Shown here: positions 51,807-63,997 of the stretch, piece after piece
How the letters are laid out: every line of letters begins with the position of its first letter
How positions within the stretch are numbered: position 1 is the first letter of the stretch
NCBI GenBank assembly: GCA_026008535.1
Contig: BRKX01000014.1
Span: forward strand, 1-64,000
Direction: 5' to 3'
From: Perilla frutescens
Lineage: Eukaryota > Streptophyta > Magnoliopsida > Lamiales > Lamiaceae
Length of the DNA: 64,000 nt
The notes under the pieces: model-generated
The model's input: only the letters and a program-made list of their open reading frames with translations
Database searches by the model: none
What the model was told of the DNA's origin: nothing
Made by a program: the position numbers and the translations under genes

Positions 51807-52504
51807 GATCATATATGCCTAATCCGTCCACTTTTGAAAAAATCAAAATTTTGAGCCCGCCCAAAGGGTATCACTTTGGCCGGTGGCCAGATTTGGCCCC
51901 ATTTTCTGGCAGCCGTCAGTAAAACGGCTATAACTCTCTCCAGAAGTAAGCTTTACCCGTGATTCTTATTGCGTTCGATTCCTAACTCAAATATCTACCC
52001 TACCAAAAGTCGAACCGGTTGTAACCCTATTTAAGTCGGCCTCTAGGTGATTATCAAGTTGATTTCCAAAACCGTCACCTCTTATGTAGGGATCGGGACG
52101 AACATCGGGTTTTTCATTGAGTCTAGCATTTTTGAACACTAAAGTCCATTATGAATCAATCCATATGATCATATCTGCCTAATCCGTCCACTTTTGAAAA
52201 AATCAAATTTTTGAGCCCGCCCAAAGGGGTACTCCTTTGGCCGGTGGCCAGATTTGGCCCCGTTTTCTGGCAACCGTCAGTAAAACGGCTATAACTCTCT
52301 CCAGAAGTAAGCTTTACCCGTGATTCTTGTTGAATTGGATTCCTAACTCAAATATCTACCCTACCAAAAGTTGAACCGGTTGAAACCCTATTAGAGTCGG
52401 CCTCTAGGTGATTATCAAGTTGATTTCCAAAACCGTCACCTCTTATGTACGGATCGGGGTTAACATCGGGTTTTTCATTGAGTCTAGCATTTTTGAACGC
52501 TGGA

Positions 52505-55500
52505 GTGCATTATGAATCAATCCGTATGATCATATATGCCTAATCCGTCCACTTTTGAAAAAATCAAAATTTTGAGCCCGCCGTAAGGGGTACCCCTTTG
52601 GCCGGTGGCCAGATTTGGCCCCGTTTTCTGGCAGCCGCCAGTAAAACGGCTATAACTGTCTCCAGAAGTAAGCTTTACCCGTGATTCTTGTTGCGTTGGA
52701 TTCCTAACTCAAATATCTATCCTACCAAAAGTCGAACCGGTTGAAACCTTATTTGAGTCGGCCTCTAGGTGATTATCTATTTGATTTCCAAAACCGTCAC
52801 CTCTTATGTAGGGATTGGGGTGAACGTCGGGTTTTTCATTGAGTCTAGCATTTTTGAACACTAGAGTCCATTATGAATCAATCCATATAATCATATATGC
52901 CTAATCCGTCCACTTTTTGAGCCCGCCCAAAGGGGTACCCCCTTTGCCGTTGGCCAGATTTGGCCCCGTTTTCTGGCAACCGTCAGTAAAACTGCTATAT
53001 CTCTCTCCAGAAGTAAGCTTTACCCGTGATTCTTGTTGCATTGGATTCCTAACTCAAATATCTACCCTACCAAAAGTTGAACCGATTGAAACCCTATTAG
53101 AGTCGGCCTCTAGGTGATTATCAAGTTGATTTCCAAAACTGTCACCTCTTATGTACGGATCGGGGTTAACGTCGGGTTTTTCATTGAGTCTAGCATTTTT
53201 GAACGCTGGAGTGTATTATGAATCAATCCGTATGATCATATATGCCTAATCCGTCCACTTTTGAAAAAATCAAATTTTTGAGCCCGCCTAAAGGGGTACC
53301 CCTTTGGCCGGTGGCCAGATTTGGCCCCGTTTTCTGGCAACCGTCAGTAAAACGGCTATAACTCTCTCCAGAAGTAAGCTTTACCCGTGATTCTTGTTGC
53401 GTTGGATTTCTAACTCAAATATCTATCCTACCAAAAGTCGAACCAGTTGAAACCTTATTTGAGTCGGCCTCTAGGTGATTATCAAGTAGATTTCAAAAAC
53501 CGTCACCTCTTATGTAGGGATCGGGGTGAACGTCGGGTTTTTCATTGGGTCTAACATTTTTGAACACTAGAGTCCATTATGAATCAATCCATATGATCAT
53601 ATATGCCTAATCCGTCCACTTTTGAAAAAATCAAATTTTTGATCCCGCCCAAAGGGGTACCCCCTTGGCCGTTGGTCAGATTTGGCCCCGTTTTCTGTCA
53701 GCCGTCAGTAAAACGGCTATAACTCTCTCCAGAAGTAAGCTTTACCCGTGATTCTTGTTGCGCTCGATTCCTAACTCAAATATCTACCCTAGAAAAGTCG
53801 AACCGGTTGAAATCCTATTTGAGTCGGCCTCTAGGTGATTATCAAGTTGATTTCAAAAACCATCACCTCTTATGTAGGGATCGGGGTGAAAGTCGGGTTT
53901 TTCTTTGAGTCTAGCATTTTTGAATGCTAGAGTCCATTATGAATCAATCCGTATGATCATATATTCCTAATCCGTCCACTTTTGTAAAAATCAAATTTTT
54001 GAGCCCGCCCAAAGGGGTACCCCTTTGGCCGGTGGCCAGATTTGGCCCCGTTTTCTGGCAGCCGCCAGTAAAACGGCTATAACTCTCTCCAGAAGTAAGC
54101 TTTACCCGTGATTCTTGTTGCGTGGGATTCCTAACTCAAATATCTATCCTACCAAAAGTTGAACCGGTTGAAACCCTATTTGAGTCAGCCTCTAGGTGAT
54201 TATCAAGTTGATTTCCAAAACCGTCACCTCTTATGTAGGGATCGGGGTTAACGTCAGGTTTTTCATTGAGTCTAGCATTTATGAACGCTAGAGTCCATTA
54301 TGAATCAATCCGTATGATCATATATGCCTAATCCATCCCCTTTTGAAAAAATCAAATTTTTGAGCCCGCCCAAAGGGGTACCCCTTTGGCCGGTGGCCAG
54401 ATTTGGCCCCGTTTTCTGGCAGCCGCCAGTAAAACGGCTATAACTCTCTCTAGAAGTAAGATTTAATCGTGATTCTTGTTGAGTTGTATTCCTAACTCAA
54501 ATATCTACCCTACCAAAAGTTGAACCGGTTGAAACCCTATTTGAGTGGGCCTCTAGGTGATTTTCAAGTTGATTTCCAAAATCGTCACCTCTTTTGTAGG
54601 GATCGGGGTGAACGTCGGGTTTTTCATTGATTCTAGCATTTTTGAACACTAGAGTCCATTATGAATTAATCCATATGATCATATATGCCTAATCCGTCCA
54701 CTTTTGAAAAAATCAAATTTTTGAGCCCGCCCAAAGGGGTACCCCTTTGGCCGGTGGCCAGATTTGGCCCCGTTTTCTGGCAGCCGCCAGTAAAACGGCT
54801 ATAACTCTCTCCAGAAGTAAGTTTTACCCGTGATTCTTATTGCTTTGGATTCCTAACTCAAATATCTACCCTACCAAAATTCGAACCGGTTGAAACCCTA
54901 TTTGAGTCGGCCTCTAGGTGATTATCAAGTTGATTTCCAAAACCGTCACCTCTTATATAGGGATCGGGGTGAACGTCGGGTTTTTCATTGAGTCTAGCAT
55001 TTTTTAACACTAGAGTCCATTATGAATCAATCCATATAATCATATATGCCTAATCCGTCCACTTTTGAAAAAATCAAATTTTTGAGCCCGTCCAAAGGGG
55101 TACCCCTTTGACCGTTGGCCAGATTTGGCCCCGTTTTCTGGCAACCGTCAGTAAAACGGCTATAACTCTCTCCAGAAGTAAGCTTTACCCGTGATTCTTA
55201 TTGCGTTGGATTCCTAACTCAAATATCTACCCTGCCAAAAGTCGAACCGGTTGAAAACCTATTTGAGTCGGCCTCTAGGTGATTATCAAGTTGATTTCCA
55301 AAACCGTCACCTCTTATGTAGGGATCGGGGTGAACGTCGGGTTTTTCATTGAGTCTGGCATTTTTGAACACTTGAGTCCATTATGAATCAATCCATATGA
55401 TCATATATGTCTAATCCATCCACTTTTGAAAAAATCAAATTTTTGAGCCCGCCCAAAGGGGTACCCCTTTGACCGTTGGCCAGATTTGGCCCCGTTTTCT

Positions 55501-55755
55501 GGCAACCGTCAGTAAAACGGCTATAACTCTCTCCAGAAGTAAGCTTCACCCGTGATTCTTGTTGCGTTGGATTCCTAACTCAAATATCTACCCTACCAAA
55601 AGTGGAACCGGTTGAAACCCTATTTGAGTCGGCCTCTAGGTGATTATCAAGTTGATTTCCAAAACCGTCACCTCTTATGTAGGGATCGGGGTTAACGTCG
55701 GGTTTTTCATTGAGTCTAGCATTTTTGAACACTAGAGTCCATTATGAATCAATCC
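52505..55755. repeat. 3.25-kb segment duplicated at 4,299-bp offset, left copy
   Basis: Nine monomers match the right copy at 56,804-60,054 with roughly ten substitutions that I could see and no length difference. Shared oddities include the 16-bp deletion at 52,889, TTGCGCTCGATTCC with CCCTAGAAAAGTCG, and AGATTTAATCGTGATT with GAGTTGTATTCC. The ends are defined by GGAGTGCAT versus GCGTGCAT on the left and CCGTATGATC versus CCATATGATC on the right. Confidence 0.9.
52889..53233. repeat. Monomer with a 16-bp deletion, copy 1
   Basis: It is 345 bp. TCCACTTTTTGAGCCC shows loss of phase 30-45, most of the A/T-rich tract, between two T-runs. The unit start is AATCATAT, so the junction palindrome is also broken. 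Sister units are at 56,121 and 57,188. Confidence 0.9.
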
Positions 55756-56120
55756 GTATGATCATATATGCCTAATCCGTCCACTTTTGAAAAAATCAAA
55801 ATTTTGAGTCCGCCCAAAGGGGTACCCCTTTGGCCGGTGGCCAGATTTGGCCCCGTTTTCTGGCAGCCGCCAGTAAAACGGCTATAACTGTCTCCAGAAG
55901 TAAGCTTTACCCGTGATTCTTGTTGCGTTGGATTCCTAACTCAAATATCTATCCTACCAAAAGTCGAACCGGTTGAAACCTTATTTGAGTCGGCCTCTAG
56001 GTGATTATCTATTTGATTTCCAAAACCGTCACCTCTTATGTAGGGATTGGGGTGAACGTCGGGTTTTTCATTGAGTCTAGCATTTTTGAACACTAGAGTC
56101 CATTATGAATCAATCCATAT

Positions 56121-56465
56121 GATCATATATGCCTAATCCGTCCACTTTTTGAGCCCGCCCAAAGGGGTACCCCCTTTGCCGTTGGCCAGATTTGGCCCCG
56201 TTTTCTGGCAGCCGTCAGTAAAACGGCTATAACTCTCTCCAGAAGTAAGCTTTACCCGTGATTCTTGTTGCATTGGATTCCTAACTCAAATATCTACCCT
56301 ACCAAAAGTTGAACCGATTGAAACCCTATTAGAGTCGGCCTCTAGGTGATTATCAAGTTGATTTCCAAAACTGTCACCTCTTATGTACGGATCGGGGTTA
56401 ACGTCGGGTTTTTCATTGAGTCTAGCATTTTTGAACGCTGGAGTGTATTATGAATCAATCCGTAT
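56121..56465. repeat. Monomer with a 16-bp deletion, copy 2
   Basis: The same deletion and length as at 52,889, but this unit has kept GATCATAT and AAACGGCTATAACTC. The copies at 52,889 and 57,188 have AATCATAT and AAACTGCTATATCTC. Confidence 0.9.
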
Positions 56466-56803
56466 GATCATATATGCCTAATCCATCCACTTTTGAAAAA
56501 ATCAAATTTTTGAGCCCGCCTAAAGGGGTACCCCTTTGGCCGGTGGCCAGATTTGGCCCCGTTTTCTGGCAACCGTCAGTAAAACGGCTATAACTCTCTC
56601 CAGAAGTAAGCTTTACTCGTGATTCTTGTTGAGTTGGATTCCTAACTCAAATATCTACCCTACCAAAAGTTGAACCAGTTGAAACCCTATTTGAGTCGGC
56701 CTCTAGGTGATTATCAAGTTGATTTCCAAAACCATCACCTCTTATGTAGGGATCGGGGTTAACGTTGGGTTTTTCATTGAGTCTAGAATTTTTGAACGCT
56801 AGC

Positions 56804-59800
56804 GTGCATTATGAATCAATCCGTATGATCATATATGCCTAATCCGTCCACTTTTGAAAAAATCAAAATTTTGAGCCCGCCGTAAGGGGTACCCCTTTGG
56901 CCGGTGGCCAGATTTGGCCCCGTTTTCTGGCAGCCGCCAGTAAAACGGCTATAACTGTCTCCAGAAGTAAGCTTTACCCGTGATTCTTGTTGCGTTGGAT
57001 TCCTAACTCAAATATCTATCCTACCAAAAGTCGAACCGGTTGAAACCTTATTTGAGTCGGCCTCTAGGTGATTATCTATTTGATTTCCAAAACCGTCACC
57101 TCTTATGTAGGGATTGGGGTGAACGTCGGGTTTTTCATTGAGTCTAGCATTTTTGAACACTAGAGTCCATTATGAATCAATCCATATAATCATATATGCC
57201 TAATCCGTCCACTTTTTGAGCCCGCCCAAAGGGGTACCCCCTTTGCCGTTGGCCAGATTTGGCCCCGTTTTCTGGCAACCGTCAGTAAAACTGCTATATC
57301 TCTCTCCAGAAGTAAGCTTTACCCGTGATTCTTGTTGCATTGGATTCCTAACTCAAATATCTACCCTACCAAAAGTTGAACCGATTGAAACCCTATTAGA
57401 GTCGGCCTCTAGGTGATTATCAAGTTGATTTCCAAAACTGTCACCTCTTATGTACGGATTGGGGTTAACGTCGGGTTTTTCATTGAGTCTAGCATTTTTG
57501 AACGCTGGAGTGTATTATGAATCAATCCGTATGATCATATATGCCTAATCCGTCCACTTTTGAAAAAATCAAATTTTTGAGCCCGCCTAAAGGGGTACCC
57601 CTTTGGCCGGTGGCCAGATTTGGCCCCGTTTTCTGGCAACCGTCAGTAAAACGGCTATAACTCTCTCCAGAAGTAAGCTTTACCCGTGATTCTTGTTGCG
57701 TTGGATTCCTAACTCAAATATCTATCCTACCAAAAGTCGAACCGGTTGAAACCTTATTTGAGTCGGCCTCTAGGTGATTATCAAGTAGATTTCAAAAACC
57801 GTCACCTCTTATGTAGGGATCGGGGTGAACGTCTGGTTTTTCATTGGGTCTAACATTTTTGAACACTAGAGTCCATTATGAATCAATCCATATGATCATA
57901 TATGCCTAATCCGTCCACTTTTGAAAAAATCAAATTTTTGATCCCGCCCAAAGGGGTACCCCCTTGGCCGTTGGCCAGATTTGGCCCCGTTTTCTGTCAG
58001 CCGTCAGTAAAACGGCTATAACTCTCTCCAGAAGTAAGCTTTACCCGTGATTCTTGTTGCGCTCGATTCCTAACTCAAATATCTACCCTAGAAAAGTCGA
58101 ACCGGTTGAAATCCTATTTGAGTCGGCCTCTAGGTGATTATCAAGTTGATTTCAAAAACCATCACCTCTTATGTAGGGATCGGGGTGAAAGTCGGGTTTT
58201 TCTTTGAGTCTAGCATTTTTGAATGCTAGAGTCCATTATGAATCAATCCGTATGATCATATATTCCTAATCCGTCCACTTTTGTAAAAATCAAATTTTTG
58301 AGCCCGCCCAAAGGGGTACCCCTTTGGCCGGTGGCCAGATTTGGCCCCGTTTTCTGGCAGCCGCCAGTAAAACGGCTATAACTCTCTCCAGAAGTAAGCT
58401 TTACCCGTGATTCTTGTTGCGTTGGATTCCTAATTCAAATATCTATCCTACCAAAAGTTGAACCGGTTGAAACCCTATTTGAGTCAGCCTCTAGGTGATT
58501 ATCAAGTTGATTTCCAAAACCGTCACCTCTTATGTAGGGATCGGGGTTAACGTCAGGTTTTTCATTGAGTCTAGCATTTATGAACGCTAGAGTCCATTAT
58601 GAATCAATCCGTATGATCATATATGCCTAATCCGTCCCCTTTTGAAAAAATCAAATTTTTGAGCCCGCCCAAAGGGGTACCCCTTTGGCCGGTGGCCAGA
58701 TTTGGCCCCGTTTTCTGGCAGCCGCCAGTAAAACGGCTATAACTCTCTCTAGAAGTAAGATTTAATCGTGATTCTTGTTGAGTTGTATTCCTAACTCAAA
58801 TATCTACCCTACCAAAAGTTGAACCGGTTGAAACCCTATTTGAGTGGGCCTCTAGGTGATTTTCAAGTTGATTTCCAAAATCGTCACCTCTTTTGTAGGG
58901 ATCGGGGTGAACGTCGGGTTTTTCATTGATTCTAGCATTTTTGAACACTAGAGTCCATTATGAATTAATCCATATGATCATATATGCCTAATCCGTCCAC
59001 TTTTGAAAAAATCAAATTTTTGAGCCCGCCCAAAGGGGTACCCCTTTGGCCGGTGGCCAGATTTGGCCCCGTTTTCTGGCAGCCGCCAGTAAAACGGCTA
59101 TAACTCTCTCCAGAAGTAAGTTTTACCCGTGATTCTTATTGCTTTGGATTCCTAACTCAAATATCTACCCTACCAAAATTCGAACCGGTTGAAACCCTAT
59201 TTGAGTCGGCCTCTAGGTGATTATCAAGTTGATTTCCAAAACCGTCACCTCTTATATAGGGATCGGGGTGAACGTCGGGTTTTTCATTGAGTCTAGCATT
59301 TTTTAACACTAGAGTCCATTATGAATCAATCCATATAATCATATATGCCTAATCCGTCCACTTTTGAAAAAATCAAATTTTTGAGCCCGTCCAAAGGGTT
59401 ACCCCTTTGACCGTTGGCCAGATTTGGCCCCGTTTTCTGGCAACCGTCAGTAAAACGGCTATAACTCTCTCCAGAAGTAAGCTTTACCCGTGATTCTTAT
59501 TGCGTTGGATTCCTAACTCAAATATCTACCCTGCCAAAAGTCGAACCGGTTGAAAACCTATTTGAGTCGGCCTCTAGGTGATTATCAAGTTGATTTCCAA
59601 AACCGTCACCTCTTATGTAGGGATCGGGGTGAACGTCGGGTTTTTCATTGAGTCTGGCATTTTTGAACACTTGAGTCCATTATGAATCAATCCATATGAT
59701 CATATATGTCTAATCCATCCACTTTTGAAAAAATCAAATTTTTGAGCCCGCCCAAAGGGGTACCCCTTTGACCGTTGGCCAGATTTGGCCCCGTTTTCTG

Positions 59801-60054
59801 GCAACCGTCAGTAAAACGGCTATAACTCTCTCCAGAAGTAAGCTTCACCCGTGATTCTTGTTGCGTTGGATTCCTAACTCAAATATCTACCCTACCAAAA
59901 GTGGAACCGGTTGAAACCCTATTTGAGTCGGCCTCTAGGTGATTATCAAGTTGATTTCCAAAACCGTCACCTCTTATGTAGGGATCGGGGTTAACGTCGG
60001 GTTTTTCATTGAGTCTAGCATTTTTGAACACTAGAGTCCATTATGAATCAATCC
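56804..60054. repeat. 3.25-kb segment duplicated at 4,299-bp offset, right copy
   Basis: Right partner of 52,505-55,755; the offset equals twelve monomer starts. Three monomers (55,760-56,826) separate the copies. These are themselves relatives of the first three units of each copy, so the block began three times. A 200-bp open frame is identical in both copies only because the DNA is duplicated. Confidence 0.9.
57188..57532. repeat. Monomer with a 16-bp deletion, copy 3
   Basis: Counterpart of 52,889 in the right copy of the large duplication. I saw a single difference between the two (GTACGGATTGGGG against GTACGGATCGGGG). Confidence 0.9.
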
Positions 60055-62944
60055 ATATGATCATATATGCCTAATCCGTCCACTTTTGAAAAAATCAAAT
60101 TTTTGAGCCCGCCCAAAGGGGTACCCTTTGGCCGGTGGCCAGATTTGGCCCCGTTTTCTGGCAGCCGCCAGTAAAACGGCTATAACTCTCTCTAGAAGTA
60201 AGATTTAATCGTGATTCTTGTTGAGTTGTATTCCTAACTCAAATATCAACCCTACCAAAAGTCGAACCGGTTGAAACCTTATTTGAGTCGGCCTCTAGGT
60301 GATTATCAAGTTGATTTCCAAAACCGTCACCTCTTATGTAGGGATCGGGGTGAACGTCGGGTTTTTCATTGAGTCTAGCATTTTTGAACACTAGAGTCCA
60401 TTATGAATCAATCCATATGATCATATATGCATAATTTGTCCACTTTTGAAAAAATCAAATTTTTGAGCCCGCCCAAAGGGGTACCCCCTTGGCCGTTAGC
60501 CAAATTTGGCCCCGTTTTCTGGCAGCCGTCAGTAAAACGGCTATAGTTCTCTCCAGAAGTAAGCCTTACCCGTGATTCTTGTTGAGTTTTATTCCTAACT
60601 CAAATATCTACCCTACCAAAAGTCGAACCAGTTGAAACCCTATTTGAGTCGGCCTCTAGGTGATTATCAAGTTGATTTCAAAAACCATCACCTCTTATGT
60701 AGGGATCGGGGTTAACGTCGGGTTTTTCATTGAGTCTAGCAATTTTGAATGCTAGAGTCCATTATAAATCAATCAGTATGATCATAGATGCCTAATCCGT
60801 CCACTTTTGAAAAAATCAAATTTTTGAGCCCACCTAAAGGGGTACCCCTTTGGCCGGTGGCCAGATTTGGCCCCGTTTTCTGGCAGCCGCCAGTAAAACG
60901 GCTATAACTCTCTCTAGAAGTAAGATTTAATCGTGATTCTTGTTGCGTTGGATTCCTAACTCAAATATCTACCCTACCAAAAGTTGAACCGGTTGAAACC
61001 CTATTTGAGTGGGCCTCTAGGTGATTATCAAGTTGATTTACAAAATCGTCACCTCTTATATAGGGATCGGGGTGAACGTCGGGTTTTTCATTGAGTCTAG
61101 CATTTTTGAACACTAGAGTCCATTATGAATCAATCCATATGATCATATATGCCTAATCCGTCCACTTTTGAAAAAATCAAAATTTTGAGCCGGCCCAAAG
61201 GGGTAACCCTTTGGCCGGTGGCCAGATTTGGCCCCGTTTTCTGGCAGCCGTCAGTAAAACGGATATAACTCTCACCAGAAGTAAGCTTTACCCATGATTC
61301 TTGTGGCGTTGGATTCCTAACTCAAATATCTACCCTACCAAAAGTGGAACCGGTTGAAACCCTATTTGAGTCGGCCTCAAAGTGATTATCAAGTTGATTT
61401 CTAAAACCGTCACCTCTTATGTAGGGATCGGGGTGAACGTCGGGTTTTTCATTGAGTCTAGCATTTTTGAACACTAGAGTCCATTATGAATCAATCCATA
61501 TGATCATATATGCCTAATCTGTCCACTTTTGAAAAAATCAAAATTTTGAGCCGGCCCAAAGGGGTACCCCTTTGGCCGGTGGCCAGATTTGGCCCCGTTT
61601 TCTGGCAGCCGTCAGTAAAACGGCTATAACTCTCTCCAGAAATAAGTTTTACCTGTGATTCTTGTTGCGTTGGATTCCTAACTCAAATATTTACCCTACC
61701 AAAATTCGAACCGGTTGAAACCCTATTTGAGTCGGCCTCTAAGTGATTATCAAGTTGATTTCCAAAACTGTCACCTCTTATGTAGGGATCGGGGTGAACG
61801 TCGGGTTTTTCATTGAGTCTAGCATTTTTGAACACTAGAGTCCATTATGAATCAATCCATATGATCATATATGCCTAATCCCTCCACATTTGAAAAAATA
61901 AAATTTTTGAGCCCGCCCAAAGGGGTACCTCTTTGGTCGGTGGCAAGATTTGGCCCCGTTTTCTGGCAGCCGCCAGTAAAACGGCTATAACTCTCTCCAG
62001 CAGTAAGCTTTACCCGTGATTCTTATTGCGTTTGATTTCTAACTCAAATATCTACCCTCCCAAAAGTCGAACCGGTTGAAACCCTATTTGAGTTGGCCTC
62101 TAGGTGATTATCAAGTTGATTCCCAAAACCGTCACCTCTTATGTAGGGATCGGGGTAAACGTCGGGTTTTTCATTGAGTCTAGCATTTTTGAACACTATA
62201 GTCCATTATGAATCAATCCATATGATCATATATGCCTAATCCGTCCACTTTTGAAAAAATCAAAATTTTGAGCCGGCCCAAAGGGGTACCTTTTTGGCCG
62301 GTGGCCAGATTTGGCCGCGTTTTCTGGCAGCCGTCAGTAAAACGGCTATAACTCTCTCCAGAAATAAGTTTTACCTGTGATTCTTGTTGCGTTGGATTCC
62401 TAACTCAAATATCTACCCTACCGAAATTCGAACCGGTTGAAACCCTATTTGAGTCGGCCTCTAAGTGATTATCAAGTTGATTTCCAAAACCGTCACCTCT
62501 TATGTAGGGATCGGGGTGAACGTCGGGTTTTTCATTGAGTCTAGCATTTTTGAACACTAGAGTCCATTATGAATCAATCCATATGATCATATATGTCTAA
62601 TCCATCCACTTTTGAAAAAATCAAATTTTTGAGCCCGCCCTAAGGGGTAGCCTTTGGCCGGTGGCCAGATTTGGCCCCGATTTCTGGCAGCCGTCAGTAA
62701 AACGGCTATAACTCTCTCCAGAAGTAAGATTTACCCGTGATTCTTGTTGTGTTGGATTGCTAACTCAAATATCTACCCTACCAAAATTCGAACCGGTTGA
62801 AACCCTATTTGAGTCGGCCTCTAGGTGATTATCAAGTTGATTTCCAAAACCGTCACCTCTTATATAGGGATCGGGGTGAACGTCGGGTTTTTCATTGAGT
62901 CTAGCATTTTTTAACACTAAGGTCCATTATAAATCAATCCATAT

Positions 62945-63111
62945 GATCATATATGCCTAATCCGTCCACTTTTGAAAAAATCAAATTTTTGAGCCCGCCC
63001 AAAGGGGGTACCCTTTGGCCTGTAGCCAAATTTGGCCCCGGGGTGACCGGCGGGATTTTTATCGAATTTAGTATTTTTGCACACTAAGATCAATTATGAA
63101 TCAAACCATAT
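62945..63111. repeat. Hybrid truncated monomer at the array boundary
   Basis: Up to about 63,040 the unit looks like the main array (GATCATATATGCC, GAAAAAATCAAAT). After TTGGCCCC it continues as GGGGTGACCGGCGGG with diverged sequence. Phase 97-290 (194 bp) is missing, with a CG at both breakpoints. It joins the homogenised array to the diverged dimer array. Confidence 0.85.
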
Positions 63112-63471
63112 GCTTATATTGGCGTAATTCATCCGGTTTCCAAAAGAATCAAATTTTCAAGCCCGACGGCCAGATTCGGCCCCATTTTCTGGCAGCTGTG
63201 AGTGCAACGGCTATAACTCTCTCCGTAGGTGTCCGATGCCTGAAATTCTTGTTGCGTTGGATCCTTAACTCAAATATCTATCATCTAGAAAAGAAAAATC
63301 CTAGAAACTCATTTTATGTCAATCTCTACAAGGTTTTAAAGTTGATTTCAAAAAACGTAACATTTTGTGTAGTGCCACGGTCACGTCTTGTTCGTGTCCG
63401 GTGTTACCGTCGGGATTTTCATCGACTCTAGCATTTTTTAACACTACAATCAATTATGAATCAAAACATAT
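63112..63471. repeat. Diverged full-length monomer, copy 1
   Basis: It is 360 bp, but not simply a mutated consensus. It lacks about 24 bp covering the GGTACC palindrome (AAGCCCG runs into ACGGCCAG) and has about 22 extra bases after TGTGTAGTG, so the similar length is partly coincidence. An open frame from 63,096 to 63,431 lies mostly inside it and is not considered a gene. Confidence 0.85.
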
Positions 63472-63637
63472 TCTTATATTAGTCTAATTCATCCAGTTTA
63501 AAAAATGAATTTTTCGACCCCGGGCCAAATGGGTATCCCTTTGGCCGGTGGCCCAATTTGGCCCCGGGCTGACCGGCGGGATTTTCATCGAATTTAGTAT
63601 TTTTGCACACTAGGATCAATTATGAATCAAACTATAC
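63472..63637. repeat. Diverged truncated monomer
   Basis: It is 166 bp with the same 194-bp internal deletion as the hybrid unit at 62,945, but diverged throughout, including its first half (TTCTTATATTAGTC, ATTTTTCGACCCC). It retains a degenerate palindrome (CCAAATGGGTATCCCTTTGG). It shows that the deletion is ancestral to the 526-bp dimer. Confidence 0.85.
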
Positions 63638-63997
63638 ACTTATATTGGCCTAATTCGTATAATTTCCAAAAGAATCAAATTTTCAAGCCCGACGGCCAAA
63701 TTTGGCCCCATTTTCTGGTAACTGTCAGTAAAACGGCTATAACTCTCTCCATAGGTGTCCGATGCCTGAAATTCTTGTTGCGTTGGATCCCTAACTCAAA
63801 TATCTATCATCTAGAATTGAAAAATCATAGAAACTCATTTTGTGTTAACCTCTACAAGGTTTTAAATTTGATTTCAAAAAACGTAACATTTTGTGTAGTG
63901 CCATGGTCACGTCTTGTTCGGGCCCTGTGTGACCGTCGGGATTTTCATCGACTCTAGCATTTTTTAACACTATAATAAATTATGAATCAAAACATAT
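63638..63997. repeat. Diverged full-length monomer, copy 2
   Basis: Same structure as 63,112-63,471. Over the 336-bp shared open frame I count about 30 substitutions (roughly 91% identity), far more than between neighbours of one subtype in the main array. The window ends within the first bases of the next unit. Confidence 0.85.

Larger units (their letters stand above)
1..62944. repeat. Tandem satellite array, 175 monomers of about 361 bp
   Basis: Every 361 bases the same unit restarts at GATCATATATGCC or a one- or two-base variant: 1, 362, 723, 1084, 1445 and onward to 62,585. I followed all starts and counted 175 units, all in one orientation. Their lengths add up exactly once six internal deletions (49, 49, 76, 16, 16 and 16 bp) and scattered one- or two-base indels are included. 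No other sequence interrupts the array: no transposon, no simple repeat, no inversion. Since 361 is not a multiple of three, any reading frame shifts at each unit, and stop codons close all frames quickly, so I call no genes. The family is unfamiliar to me. A plant centromeric, subtelomeric or interstitial heterochromatin block is an inference from unit size and organisation. Confidence 0.98.
51807..62944. repeat. Block V: variable outer block with a multi-kilobase duplication
   Basis: Thirty-one monomers with more private substitutions than Block I. Recurrent markers are AACGCTGGAGTG, GGGGTTAACG, CCGTTGGCCAG, CAACCGTCAG and CAGCCGCCAG. It contains the twelve-monomer-offset duplication and three monomers with a 16-bp deletion. 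Near the right end, units at 61,141, 61,502 and 62,224 have GAGCCGGCCC. The last two of these are 722 bp apart and share GAAATAAGTTTTACC, suggesting another local dimer. Confidence 0.75.

Noticed and set aside
51606..51812. 68-codon open frame on the - strand
   Set aside because: It is a reverse reading of one ordinary monomer in which a few substitutions remove stops; neighbouring monomers are closed in that frame.
52917..53117. 66-codon open frame, identical at 57,216-57,416
   Set aside because: It opens with TTG only and exists because a 16-bp deletion shifts the frame in this monomer. Its identity in two places follows from the 3.25-kb DNA duplication, not from selection.
1..62944. CRISPR-like array (regular repeats)
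   Set aside because: The period is 361 bp and the entire unit is repeated; there are no short repeats separated by unique spacers.
63096..63431. 111-codon open frame on the + strand, with a homologous frame of equal length at 63,622-63,957
   Set aside because: Both lie in diverged satellite units. I count about 30 base changes giving about 18 residue changes between them, with no sign of protein-level constraint and several radical substitutions. There is no recognisable domain, and the frame is absent from the many related monomers.
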